The notes beneath the pieces were generated by a model. That model made no database searches. It worked only from the letters and a program-made list of their open reading frames with translations, and was not told where the DNA came from. A stretch of DNA of 53,721 bases from Perkinsus olseni (taxonomy: Eukaryota; Perkinsozoa; Perkinsida). Both the position numbers and the translations under genes were made by a program. The DNA lies in contig JABANN010000200.1 in the NCBI GenBank assembly GCA_013115125.1, forward strand, positions 1-53,721. The letters run 5' to 3'. Below are positions 9,167 to 19,512 of the stretch, in pieces. Each line of letters opens with the position of its first letter. Position 1 is the stretch's first letter.

Positions 9167-12046
9167 CATGACGCTCGACCGCCCGGACGACGCTGCCGCT
9201 GCCGAGCCGCGGACGGTGGAGAAGCCAGAACCCTCAACAGATTCAGAGTAAGTGGCCATTTGCAACCTCCTGAGTGGCATCTGGTCTCCGGTCAGTCGAT
9301 CGGAGGAGAGTGGGTGGATGCTCGCCTTACGGGCTCTGCACGCTCGTGTGCTGAACACTCTGAATGGTGACAGTGTTGCACGCTGTCCGAAGCTTGAAAC
9401 CGTGGTAGGGTTGCTGCCCTGGTTACTGGCAAAGCGCCTGGTCGGCTGCCTCAGCCCGAGGAACCCGTGGAGCCTGAGAAGCCTAAGTATAGGACTTATG
9501 GCCCTGACGAGGAGGTGCCAGCGGAAGAGAAGGCCTATCAGTTGCGGAGAAGGCGGGCGAAGAAGGCTGGACACTTCCGTATCAACAAGCAAATATTACA
9601 GGTTAGCGTCACTCGCCACGAAATTCACTCGACCGCTGCTCTCAGTCGGAGACACTTGAAGAGCTGCTGGATGTGATTGCAGAGGCTCTCAATTGGTTCA
9701 ACATCGTTAACATCGGTACCGCTCTTTACAAGCTAGCGGTGAGGGGCTTCCGGGTCTCGTATGCTTGCTGCGGATTGGAAGGCCTCTGATGGCGGCTGCG
9801 GCTCTGTTTTGCCGTGGTCTTTCGATTTCCGAGGATCTTCAGCTGATGGGTGTGGTTGTTTCTTCTTATTCTTCTTGCTAATCTTATGTCCGTCAATAGA
9901 TAGGAACCGAAAGCATACCATGCCTTGAAGGCATGGCATGCTTTCGGTATGCTGTGGTATGCTGTGGTATGCTGTGGTATGCTGTGGTATGCTTTCCACT
10001 GAAGGCATTGCCTTCAGTGGGATAGTGGAGTTAGTAGAACGGCCGCCGAGACCCGGGCTAGCAGCGAGGCATGCTGGACTGTCTCTCTCAGTCACTGGCT
10101 CTTGCCGACCAGAGTCAAGCGTCCAAGAACAAAGCATTCCTTCGGAAAGACAACCGCTACATAGGTTTTCTCGATGAGGTGAGCGGACTACCTAGGCGTT
10201 CTCTCCTGCCACAGCTGTGGGACTGCTAGGTAGCCAACGTCATGTCGTACGTGGACGAGCCGATTGCTATCGAAGCCGCTAACGGCAGCGGGAAGCTCAT
10301 CAGAGACGTGAAGTGATGACGATACGTGCTTCTCGAAAGTCCCGTAGAGAAGGCGGCAGGTCCGCTTGCTTTACCCCAAAAGAATTGGCTAACATCGTCT
10401 GGGCTGTCACTCACATTGGCCTTCCTCACAGACGGTTGTACAAGTTGGTGGCACGGCATATGATCTGGGTAACGGCAGAACCGTTGTTGCTGCTGTCAAG
10501 CACTTGTCTCTCAGTACATCGACCATTTTGATTCGGTGAACCTCTCGCTCGCCCTCTGGGGTTTCGCCAAGATGGATGTCTGCAGCCCGGAGCTCTTTCA
10601 CGCAGCAGCACCCGTTATTATCAATATGGTGCTCCCTCCCTGGCCCCCTTCCCTGTGTACCTCTCCATCTTACAGATAGAGACCTTTGAGCCACATCGTC
10701 TGTGCAATACCGCCTGGGCCTTCTCCAAGACCCTCAATGCGCAAGATAACGAGAAGCTGTTCAGCGCCATAGCCTCGGTGGGTCGAGTCGTGGCAGAAGT
10801 CTCAGTGGGGAGGGAATCTCCTCAGGCCAGCATGCGGAAGATAGACAAATTCAATCTGTCTAACGAGTCCATGCTCGTATACTCCTTCGCTCTGGCTCAA
10901 TACAAGGAACCGGTTGAACTGATAGGGATGGTGAGGGGCAACGGTCGATTCATGATGAATACATTGTTGTGCAAGAAACTATATGGGCTTTGATATGGAA
11001 GTTTTGGTATGGAAAATTTTTCCTGGCTGTATTTCGAAAAGATGATGTCGTATTTTTTCTCGGGTTATTTCATTTTACGCATAAAAAACATCAGGGGAAA
11101 ATTTATTTTTTTGTAGGAGGTTACGTACAACATTCAGTATACTTTACATATAACAAAGTCTGTATCATCACTAGTGAGATGGCGAGGCTGATGGTGAGTA
11201 GATACTGAAACAGCAGATAAGAGCCATCAAGAGGGGCGAAGTGAATGACCCGAGGTCCTTCGCCAACATGGCTTGGGGAGCCGCTGAACTAGGCGTTGGA
11301 CCCAAATACCAAGATCTGTAAATGACCCATTCCATAACCAATTCTGTGAAGTGTAGCCTTCAAACTTAGATACACGGCCATCGCGGATTATCTAGCCAGG
11401 CGGCCGAGGATTCTAAACGAGTACGGACGGAAAGACGCAGCAGCTTTGCACTTCTGCCGTGCTGCTGTCAGTTTTGGCATCAATCAATTGGCGACGCTCT
11501 GCCTTGCCCTCATGATGGTTGAGTCGAAGGCCCCACAAGTAAGTCGCAGAAGAGTCCAGAGAGGGCGAGGAGACGATGGTAGATCCGCGTGCTCTTCGAT
11601 CATGTTCGGGATATCTGTGCAACTAAGCAGATGGACAGTGAGCCGCCGTACGGTGGAGCGTGTGTGGCTAGTTGAAAGGGGCAGGTACGATGAGGATGGA
11701 CTTGATGAACCTACAGGCGGCATTCAACTATTACAGGATTGACTCGGGCTGTGTTAGAGAAGCGCTGCAAGAGCTGCTGAAGATGGAAACACAGCAGAAG
11801 CAGGAGAGGAAGCGTCTCATCGCCGAGCAGCAACAGCAAACTGCTATCATGGCTCGCCAGAAGCTCATCCTGGGAAGGTGCTTCAGAAAGATCTGTTGTT
11901 ACTCTCGACAGTCTCTGCTTCTCTGTTCGCTTGGCAGGTTCACGTCATTATCCCAGGCTATTCGAGAGATCCTCGTCCCTCTTGTTGGTGCCCTCCTAGT
12001 TCTGTTCATAACTCGCAGGCTCAAGCTGTGGCTGTTGAGCCAGTAA
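9167..12046 (+). CDS. heptatricopeptide (FASTK/RAP-like) repeat protein, probably mitochondrial RNA-binding
   Basis: Starts M-T-L-D-R-P-D-D-A-A-A-A at 9167 and is split into many exons. A basic exon (about 9440-9600, K-P-K-Y-R-T-Y-G-P-D-E-E-V) precedes L-E-E-L-L-D-V-I-A-E-A-L-N-W-F-N, a phrase typical of alveolate RAP/FASTK-like proteins. The exon 10092-10180 (S-L-A-L-A-D-Q-S-Q-A-S-K-N-K) joins in frame across intron 9739-10091. Helical repeats follow: P-K-E-L-A-N-I-V-W-A-V-T-H-I-G-L (about 10375), F-D-S-V-N-L-S-L-A-L-W-G-F-A-K-M (10530), P-H-R-L-C-N-T-A-W-A-F-S-K-T-L (10690) and S-F-A-N-M-A-W-G-A-A-E-L-G-V (11255). A Gln-rich helix ends the readable part (11790-11860). Such proteins process or stabilise organellar RNA. 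I could not see a RAP domain. Two introns are unusually long. Confidence 0.7.
9907..10020. repeat. hairpin, 10-bp tandem array, hairpin cassette inside an intron
   Basis: Left hairpin 9907-9947: 18-base arms 9907-9924 and 9930-9947 match at 17 of 18 positions around TTGAA. Tandem array 9946-9993: the unit GGTATGCTGT is repeated about 4.8 times without error and shares GGTATGCT with the hairpin arm. Right hairpin 9996-10020: CCACTGAAGGCA and its exact reverse complement separated by one base. All of it lies inside the 353-base intron 9739-10091. Confidence 0.93.
10931..11216 (+). other. long AT-rich intron of the helical-repeat gene
   Basis: The donor GTGAGG follows the exon ending L-I-G-M, and the acceptor CAG at 11214-11216 precedes I-R-A-I-K-R-G-E. 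At 286 bases it is several times the length of other introns here. Its core (about 11005-11160) is strikingly AT-rich with T and A runs, unlike the balanced composition around it. No coding capacity was seen. Confidence 0.7.
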
Positions 12047-12079
12047 AATTACCCCTATCCGGTCTCTGCACCGTCAGCG

Positions 12080-12630
12080 TTGTGTTCTTCCGTGTATTCG
12101 CCCCGATCAGCGTCCTTGATGCGACCACCGCTCGACAATGTTCTGCTTTCTAAGCTGACAAGCTCGAGCGAGGTAGACCAGAAGGTGCGACCGAAGCTGT
12201 CTTCGTACGTTCTCCTGCCGCGAGTCTTCCAGATTGGCACCACTGCGACCACGGAGCGGGCGCGGCTCTTCGTGAGCTTGCCACTGTCCCTGTTGGAAGA
12301 CGATAGCCTCCCATTGGTGGTAAGTGGAGAGCGTCTCAGCGTGTCGATGGGTTCAGCGAGTTAGGCGTATAGCAGCACCTGGGATGCTGAGAAAAAGAAG
12401 CAACTCGTGAAGCAGGTCAACGGCGAGCTGGTGGCGTCCTCGATCGTATGGCGTCGTGTCAGATAGTCGACTCGAGCGCTTCGCCGATGACTGATTACGC
12501 CTCGCCCTGCGGATACGAGAGCACTGGGGCCCCACCCAACTACAGCAAGTTCAAACAGTTCGAACGGCATCTGATGTTCTCTCATGGCGGTGTGGGTTGC
12601 TGTGCTGACTGCACAGGAGTGCAGTAGACC
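12080..12630 (+). CDS. possible exons of unknown affiliation
   Basis: Coding-like frames are V-D-Q-K-V-R-P-K-L-S-S-Y-V-L-L-P-R (about 12170-12320, ending at a GTAAGT donor), W-D-A-E-K-K-K-Q-L-V-K-Q-V-N-G-E-L-V (about 12380-12460) and Y-A-S-P-C-G-Y-E-S-T-G-A-P-P-N-Y (about 12490-12625). They may be the 3' end of the helical-repeat gene, extra 5' exons of the carboxypeptidase gene, or a small separate gene. No family motif was recognised. Confidence 0.35.
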
Positions 12631-12681
12631 TCTCAGACGTCACCGGGTGTTGACCGGTCCTCGTTCGCTAGCCTGGCCGCG

Positions 12682-15600
12682 ATGAGTAAAGAAATGCCGG
12701 AGATATCATTCCCACGACCTGAGGTCCCGAGGGACTTGGTGGAGCTCAACTCCACTGGGTGCGTGTACCCCGTTAGCATGGAGAACTCTCCCTTGGTCAG
12801 CAGTCATTCCCGACTGGGGCTGCAACCATTACTCTTCTCCTCTCGTTTCGAGTCCGGCAACCTGGCATCAGCCACTTTGACCAGCGTATCCTACTCGCAT
12901 GGAGGAGGTAGATATTCTTGGAGCATCTTGATTCTAGTGTCATTCACAACGACTCTGATACTGTAGGTGGCTTTCTTGAGGGCGGTAGAAATACGCAGAA
13001 CACGAACGGCCTAACCCTGGAGGTGAGACGAAAGGGAGGTTACGGTCCGCAGGCGCTGAGTCAGGTTAGCTATGATTTGCTACTTGAGAACGACACTAAT
13101 TCCGCAGCTCAGCATACACAGTGGTACCATTTCGCTGCCCGAGCAAATATAAGAACTGGGAGTGAGGCGGCATAGATTTTGAACAGTTGAGAGAACCCCG
13201 CGAGTCAGGCGAGGAAGCACCCGAAACAACGGTGAAGATTCTGGCGACTTTTAACATTACCAACCTGAGAAAGCGGAAGTCACTATACCAGATGGGCATG
13301 CGGCCGTTCACCTTGCACTCGAGGGATACCACCAAGGGCTGGACTAACGATCGCTGCACCAACGTCTCTTACACGCAGCAGACGACCCCTCCTGACCAGT
13401 CGTCCGCAGAGGGCAGTGGATCGACCAACTACACCCTCAGCTTCCGCTACTGCTTCTGCGGTCGTGGGCTTGATGAGACCGTCGTCTTCGCCATGGCGCC
13501 CCCGCTGACCTACTCGGCGTTGGTGTCACACCTCCGCATGCTCAGGGACGACCATCTAGAGAACGACCTCTGGCAGGTAGCTGCCAGTCTGCAGACAGCA
13601 GTCAGTACTGAGTCGATAGGAACCCCTGGGGACCTCCCTTGGGAGCTTGCCCGTACCCCTCCTCCTGGTATCGGACTTCACACCGGAGCCGTCGAACTTT
13701 CCCGTCTATCTCAAATCAATGGCGTCTCGACGCCCACTTGTGAGTTAGTTGAGGTCGGGTCTGCGTGACGTCACTGGATTCATCAGGCGCCCGGGTCCAT
13801 CCGGAAACTTAGCTCTGAGTCCGAGTGGTCGCAATATATCAATGCCACTAACCAGAGAATTCAGAGAAGTGGGGACGCACCGTCAGCAGATCGTAACAGG
13901 CCTGCGTGGGCAGGCCCATCCCTGCACTCAGTGGTGCCGTCCCTGCAGAGGAAATCGTCTCTGGAGAGGGCGGGTGTAGTCCGCAGCGACAGCGAGGATC
14001 GGATGATGCATACGCGGCCGAATGTGAACCATCCACTACAACTGGCTGGATGATGATGCCTGTCCTTGTGGATTTAGGCGGGTCAAATCTCACATCGTAG
14101 CAGGCCAGACTCGGCTTCCTTCGCTGGGGGATCCTACAGGGCCCGGTGAGACAGATCTGATTGCCCTTTCTCGATCGGCTGCCTTCTGCTCAGCCCTCTG
14201 CCCACCTTCCAGCTTCACACGGGCATGGTGGACTTCTCGAGGAAGATAGCGCTGTGGCATCGGCACTTGTGAGACCTCTTGGGAGATCACGCTGAGGAGA
14301 CGATGCTCTGTTGTAGCTCAGCGCGTGTTGAGAGCGTCCGACGAGATCGACCGGCGGTGGTCATCATAGCTCGCCAGCATCCAGGCGAAACCGTCGGGAG
14401 CTGGATGTGCCTTGGACTGCTACATTGGCTCCTCAGCGACACTGCGAGGCATTTGAGAGCTAAGTAACCCCGGCCGACCTCACCAGTGTCGATTGACAAC
14501 CGCGAACAGTCGACCGTCGATACATTTGAGACAACCTGCAAGATCAGTTGACGTTGGCATCAGCGGACTTTCGGTAGAGTGCGCCCAATGGAGCCTGTCG
14601 TCGGGGTTTGCTCCAACACTCTCGAGGTCGGGTCCCCAAGCTAAATTCAAGAGACAGATACTGTTTCCACATAGTACCGATGGTCAACGTGGATGGCGTG
14701 GTCCATGGGAACTCGAGGACGACGCTAGCGGGCGTGGACCCCAATCGCACTTGGGCCGATCCAAATCCTGTTATCCATCCTGAGGTGTGTTCACCGTATT
14801 AAAACTGCCTTCGAGCGTGCCAGCTTTCGAGGTGTTCAAGTTAAAGGAATATCTCAAGGCTGCCGGGCAGCGCGTGCTCGTTGAGGCCCGGCCTCAGGAG
14901 GCTTCCCTGTAGTCACCATAAGTAACTTTTGACCCGTGTCAGCTCGGCCGATCGGCAGGTCGCTCTTCCACACCACTGACGGGACGCTTCACATGGGGAT
15001 CCACGGTCATCATATGTGAGCTGTCTTGCCAGCAGCCCTTCTAAACCCACAGCGGGCCTCTCAGATCGGCGACCGAGGCGGCTACCGAGGCGCTGCGAAG
15101 AGACCCGACCAACGTTCATGTAGGGCCTAGGCTTCCACCTGACAGTGTGGTCGAACGCTTGGTCTCAGCTGTTCCTGGACCTCCACGGACACTCGCAGAA
15201 AATGGATGCCTTTTTTTACGGCTGTGGTGCGCCGAGCATCGCCTGTGCTGTCTACCCAAAGCTCGCCTCGAAAGCAACTGACGACATCTCTTTCGAGTCA
15301 TCGAGATGGAAGTTCTCGAGAGCGCAGATGAAAACGGCACGATCCGTCGCCTACCGCCAGTTCGGCGTCATCAACAGCTACACTGTGGAGTGCAGCTTCT
15401 ACGGTTCACAATCTGACGTGCCGCCCTATGTGGCTGAGTTTGATCAGACACGCCTTGCCACAATTGGGGCGGCACTGGGCCGAGCAATGGCTGCGTACTT
15501 TCAAGTGCCAGTCGACTATCGGGCGGACCCTGTGGTGAGCGGCCGGGACTGGCTGCACTTTGAAGATTTGGCGGGGCTTTCGCCACAAACCGTACTGGAC

Positions 15601-16305
15601 GACCTGCGGGCAGTCGCGTCAACAGTTCATGACCTCACAGCATCGCTCGTCGGCGACGAGCCCACAGCTAATAGCGATTCTGACGACGATGAAACAACCA
15701 AGAAGGCCGTGGCGGTGACTGCACCGAAGGCTCCCAACGATAGGTCAAAGAGACTCAGCGGTCCGAGACCTAGAATGCGCTCGGTGGTCCAGCCGTTATC
15801 GGGCGCCCATCTCCACAACGAGGGCTTCAAGGCTGTGCGTGGCGCCGCTCGTAGATCTTCCCTACCGAGCTATTCAGCTGACAAGACAGTGCCTGGACGG
15901 AGTGGTATATTGCGAGGCCCGGCAGGACCGGCTCTAGCGAAGGAACAGGGCGTCCAGTCAACGAGGCGTAGGCGTAGGAGCACTGAGGAGTCAGGTCCGA
16001 GCGGGGCCATGAGTCTGACTAATGGCATCCCGTCGCGCAAGTCGTACGTCGCTGCCGTGTTGAGCGGAGTTGGAGTCCCTCCCGAACGCGGATCGCAGCC
16101 GAAAGCTCACAGCTCACGTAGGTACCATAAATCGGGCAACTGCTGCTCGACTGGGGGTCCGCAGCAAGGCTCGTCAGATAAGTCACCGCGATCCCATCGG
16201 CCCAGAGTACGACATCGCAGTCGGCGGTCGTCGCCACGAATAACACCGCGTAACAGAGGTGAGGAGAGTTCTCTTAGAAACACACCACGTAAGGGGAGGT
16301 GCTAG
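12682..16305 (+). CDS. cytosolic carboxypeptidase (M14, Nna1/CCP type), tubulin deglutamylase-like
   Basis: Multi-exon gene. The CCP-specific N-terminal domain shows F-S-S-R-F-E-S-G-N-L-A-S-A (about 12835), S-Y-D-L-L-L-E-N-D-T-N (13070) with H-T-Q-W-Y-H-F-A-A-R (13115), and I-T-N-L-R-K-R-K-S-L-Y-Q-M-G-M-R-P (13255). The catalytic domain shows A-R-Q-H-P-G-E-T (14369-14392; His and Glu bind zinc), P-M-V-N-V-D-G-V-V-H-G-N and D-P-N-R-T-W (about 14680-14760), D-L-H-G-H-S with the third zinc ligand (about 15180), and Y-T-V-E-C-S-F-Y-G (15380). These enzymes trim glutamate tails from tubulin and other proteins, often in flagella. The C-terminal 220 residues (from about 15640) form a charged Ser/Arg-rich tail outside the catalytic domain. 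The start at 12682 is a guess. Confidence 0.88.
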
Positions 16306-16626
16306 TCGTGAGTTGGTCCTCGGGGCGGGCGTTATTCACCATGAAGCTGTCATGATGTAGTATTTTCTCACTCTCATTCGTACTGTTTTGTTTACTTTGA
16401 ACACCGGGTGATGGTATTCTCCAGGATAGTTGGCATGGTCCAGCGAACAAGAGGCACTTATGAACGCAACTGCGCCAGCTGTGGCTCTGGAGTCGCCATC
16501 TTTTCAGCGCTACATGATCCTTCTGCAGCATCATATCAACAAAGCGATGTCAACATGCGAGCTGATCGTGAGCTGCATCGATAGTGGCAGTGCAGACGGC
16601 CGAAGATACAGATTTGGTTTTTGATC

Positions 16627-17329
16627 TCATCTTGGAACATTCGCGTGGTCCTCGCCATCGTGCTTATCGTCAGTTTTCATCTTCATCTCTTCCTCACTTG
16701 AGCTGGGCACTTGAGTATCATTGCTCTGTGCCTCGGCGCTTCTCGCTATGACGAATGCTCGGACGTCGCTGAGGGCCTGGAGTGGCAGGCAATCTCTACG
16801 AGAGAGGCAAAGGCCTTGCGAGAACGCGCATACTGCCCGAGCAGGAGCCAATCATTCACGATGAGCGAAGGGGGAGCTTAGTGTCCTGTTATCATCAGGC
16901 TATTCCCCCCTACCGATGATATCGCTTCTTTCTGTCGCTCGTTCAGAAGTACCATCATCTTCTCATCGCTTTCACACCACCCCGAAGCGACGAGTCGTTT
17001 CACCTGCGTCAGTCATTGCCGATTATCAAGCCTATAAGTTCGTCCACAGCTGTGCCTTCTGAACGACGATGGACGTGCTTCATACCCCTGCGATGAGCTC
17101 CTTCCGGTCTCTAGCATCCCGCCTGGCGTAGGGGTCGGTTAGATCGGCTTTTCTTATCTCGTCCACCGGACTTCGCCTGTCGTCTCTGAAGTCTGAAATT
17201 ACCAGCTGGCAAGCAGAGGACTATCCAATTCGCAGACACCATCAAAACTGCCTCTTCTTTTCGAAGTGTTTGCTTTTTGGTCGGCCGCCTTGGTCGCAGC
17301 CTGCTCGTCTCGCTCAGTAGATGAGTCAA
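16627..17329 (-). CDS. unknown small multi-exon gene convergent with the carboxypeptidase
   Basis: Minus-strand coding-like blocks: a basic N-terminal stretch (L-R-P-R-R-P-T-K-K-Q-T-L-R-K, about 17200-17310), a middle block V-K-R-L-V-A-S-G-W-C-E-S-D-E-K-M-M (about 16880-17010), and a C-terminal acidic block V-P-S-S-S-E-E-E-M-K-M-K-T-D-D-K-H ending at the stop at 16627. I could not define all splice junctions or recognise a family. The plus-strand frame at 16430-16624 starts at TTG and is probably not a gene. Confidence 0.45.
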
Positions 17330-17919
17330 ATCTAATGATTTTTTCTCATCCTTTCACGACCCGTTAAGCATGCGGCTCACGTCATATGTCTGGTCCGTCT
17401 TCCCTCTGACGGGAGGAGGAACTCTGCTTGTGAAGCTCCGTGAGGGTGATGACTCATATGGCTGCTCAAGAAGCGGATCCTTGACTCCCTCGGTACGTTG
17501 GCTACAACTCGGGAAATGTGATGAAGAAGACGAAAGTGTGAATCGCGCGCGGCAGGTTTGCGGGAACGGGATCTAAATATGCGTTATTGTTGTGGCTCCC
17601 TCAATATAGGGTCCTCCAAGAGCAGAAGGAAGTAGGAGCTCTCATCCCTCTAGGAAGAGATATCTCAAAAGTTGAACATAACACTGATTATAATTCACAA
17701 CTTGTCATCTCATAAGCCACAAGGTAACATCTCGAACATGAAAAGAACAAGAAAGCTCGGATGCTGCACCCCCGGTAGCATCTGCATCCAAAGGCCTTCT
17801 TTTGACGAACAAAGTGATCAACACTCCGGGCTGAGCTAGGAGTGGATCGTGCGTGATGAAGAGGTCATTTGCTCGAGACGCCACCTTCAACACATCTACT
17901 GATATCGCGAATAATACTA
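17330..17919. other. intergenic region with a conserved family S 3' flank motif
   Basis: No confident gene; a plus-strand frame around 17370-17576 has no motif. At 17723-17760 lies GGTAACATCTCGAACATGAA followed by AAGAACAAG, also present about 200 bases beyond the stop codons of the next two family S genes. Confidence 0.5.
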
Positions 17920-18942
17920 TTATTGTAACAGCATAGACTTATCCTCATGGCCACTGGAGTCCGCTGCGAATGATGCACCAGACTCCCTTGTGACCCTGCT
18001 TTTGAAGACGTAATCATCAGGCAGCCCGCGATCCCACTGGTCGATGGTGAACCGAGTGATGTTCCTTCTGCCATGCTCTTCCACATTACACATTGCGTGG
18101 AAGCCAACGTCACTGCGCTGTCTCCTACTCTTCCGCGATAAACGCTTTCTGATGAAGCTCTGTTTTCTGTCGGTTCTGAACTTCTTGAGAATCATGAGAG
18201 TTATTGCACTTTCGGAGTCATCTTGCCCCCCATAGACGATTGATATCAGTCCGTCACACAGTGGATAATAGGTTACGAAACGACCTTGTCCCACAGCCTC
18301 CTCGACATTCAACTTCACCTTTTTGAAAACACCACCATCGCCGAATTCGAACTCGAGGCTTCTCTCCATACGGCTGCCTCTGTATACACCGTTCAGCGTA
18401 GACAAGCTAGGAGAAGGCTTCAGCGCCGTGAAGCCTTGCTTGCATATCTCCTGTAATTCTTCCTTTACCCTTGCCGAAACTTCCTCGAATGTGCCTGCCC
18501 TGCCTAACCTATTAGAGCAACTTACCATCCCGATCCTGGTGAAACAGCGTTCGCCTCGTACGTCCGCGATATATTCTGAAGTTTCACCATATTCCACGCG
18601 GAGGATCCTCGTCTCGGTCGCCCGTGTCGTGGTTTCAATGAGTGAGTTGAAAGGCATGAAATCAGCAACACCAACGTTACCTCTCTCAGCCCTGGGGTCC
18701 CGGCTTCTAGACCTCCCTTGGTGAAATCTTATATCTTGGGTGAAGCCGAGACTTTTCGACTTCTCGATGCAACTCACACCGAACTTTAGACGGGGTACGA
18801 AGAAATACTCCACTCCGGGATGCACTCGAGCGTACAAGAGTTCCTCTTCTCTGCACGTCTGAGCTCTGCTGGGATCCACCAACAGACAGATCAGACCGAC
18901 ATACCAGAGCACATTCGTGATGGAGGACTTCGAGACGCCCAT
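17920..18942 (-). CDS. family S secreted protein, copy 1
   Basis: Single-exon frame of 340 residues with no family known to me. It begins M-G-V-S-K-S-S-I-T-N-V-L-W-Y-V-G-L-I, a signal peptide likely cut near residue 27. Family blocks in order are E-L-L-Y-A-R-V-H-P-G-V-E-Y-F-F-V-P, then G-E-T-S-E-Y-I-A-D-V with C-F downstream, then G-F-T-A-L-K-P-S-P-S-L-S-T-L-N-G, then V-T-Y-Y-P-L-C-D-G, then L-M-I-L-K-K, a strongly basic stretch, and C-N-V-E-E-H-G-R-R-N-I-T-R with W-D-R-G-L-P-D-D-Y-V-F. Four cysteines are shared with other copies. A 25-residue Ser-rich tail follows the last block. No enzyme signature is visible. I infer an exported protein of a diversifying lineage-specific family. Confidence 0.85.
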   Translation of the reverse strand: MGVSKSSITNVLWYVGLICLLVDPSRAQTCREEELLYARVHPGVEYFFVPRLKFGVSCIEKSKSLGFTQDIRFHQGRSRSRDPRAERGNVGVADFMPFNSLIETTTRATETRILRVEYGETSEYIADVRGERCFTRIGMVSCSNRLGRAGTFEEVSARVKEELQEICKQGFTALKPSPSLSTLNGVYRGSRMERSLEFEFGDGGVFKKVKLNVEEAVGQGRFVTYYPLCDGLISIVYGGQDDSESAITLMILKKFRTDRKQSFIRKRLSRKSRRQRSDVGFHAMCNVEEHGRRNITRFTIDQWDRGLPDDYVFKSRVTRESGASFAADSSGHEDKSMLLQ

Positions 18943-19512
18943 GAATCATGAAGAAAGCTGAATACTAATTCGTTTGATATGGAATGCAGATGCAAAACGT
19001 CAATGTCGTCCACTCGCGGGCACAAGAGTTCAAAGCACACTACATATTCAGAAGGACACGCCTCGGGCGCAGCTCGGATCAACAGGCCGATGTGTTGAGA
19101 ACAAGTGACCTCGAACTCGACGGTCAAGAACATGCACGGGAAGGGGTGTAGATGATAATTGGCACGCCGCGTGTCTGAGTCCGCCTTAGTAAAGAAGGGA
19201 TTTCTCGCATCGTCAGCATGGCCACTCCCGAGCTCTCCCAGCTTCCCACAGAAGATAGTCGAACGAAACACTGATGCCGCTGATCGTTCAAAGAGGCACA
19301 GCGTAACATGTCAAAAACAAGAACATCTCAGCTCATCATCCGAATCCAGCGCGGTTACTTATGCGGTGCACGACGATGATGCTCGATAAGTCAACTGATG
19401 AACATTCTGAAGGGTAAGGCGAGCATCTCAGTTTTTTATTGTTTTTTGGGTTATTCTTTGCTTACAGCGTTTTGAACTCGAAGACATCCAATCAAAAAAG
19501 GTGGTTGAACTT
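18943..19512. other. spacer between family S copies 1 and 2
   Basis: No gene supported. It contains the shared flank motif at 19302-19334 (CGTAACATGTCAAAAACAAG), 179-211 bases past the stop of copy 2. A segment near 19377-19405 (GATGCTCGATAAGTCAACTG) recurs in slightly altered form at 20717-20745 behind copy 3. Confidence 0.5.

Noticed and set aside
16430-16624. Plus-strand frame after the carboxypeptidase
   Set aside because: Begins at TTG, has no downstream exon and competes with better minus-strand coding blocks.
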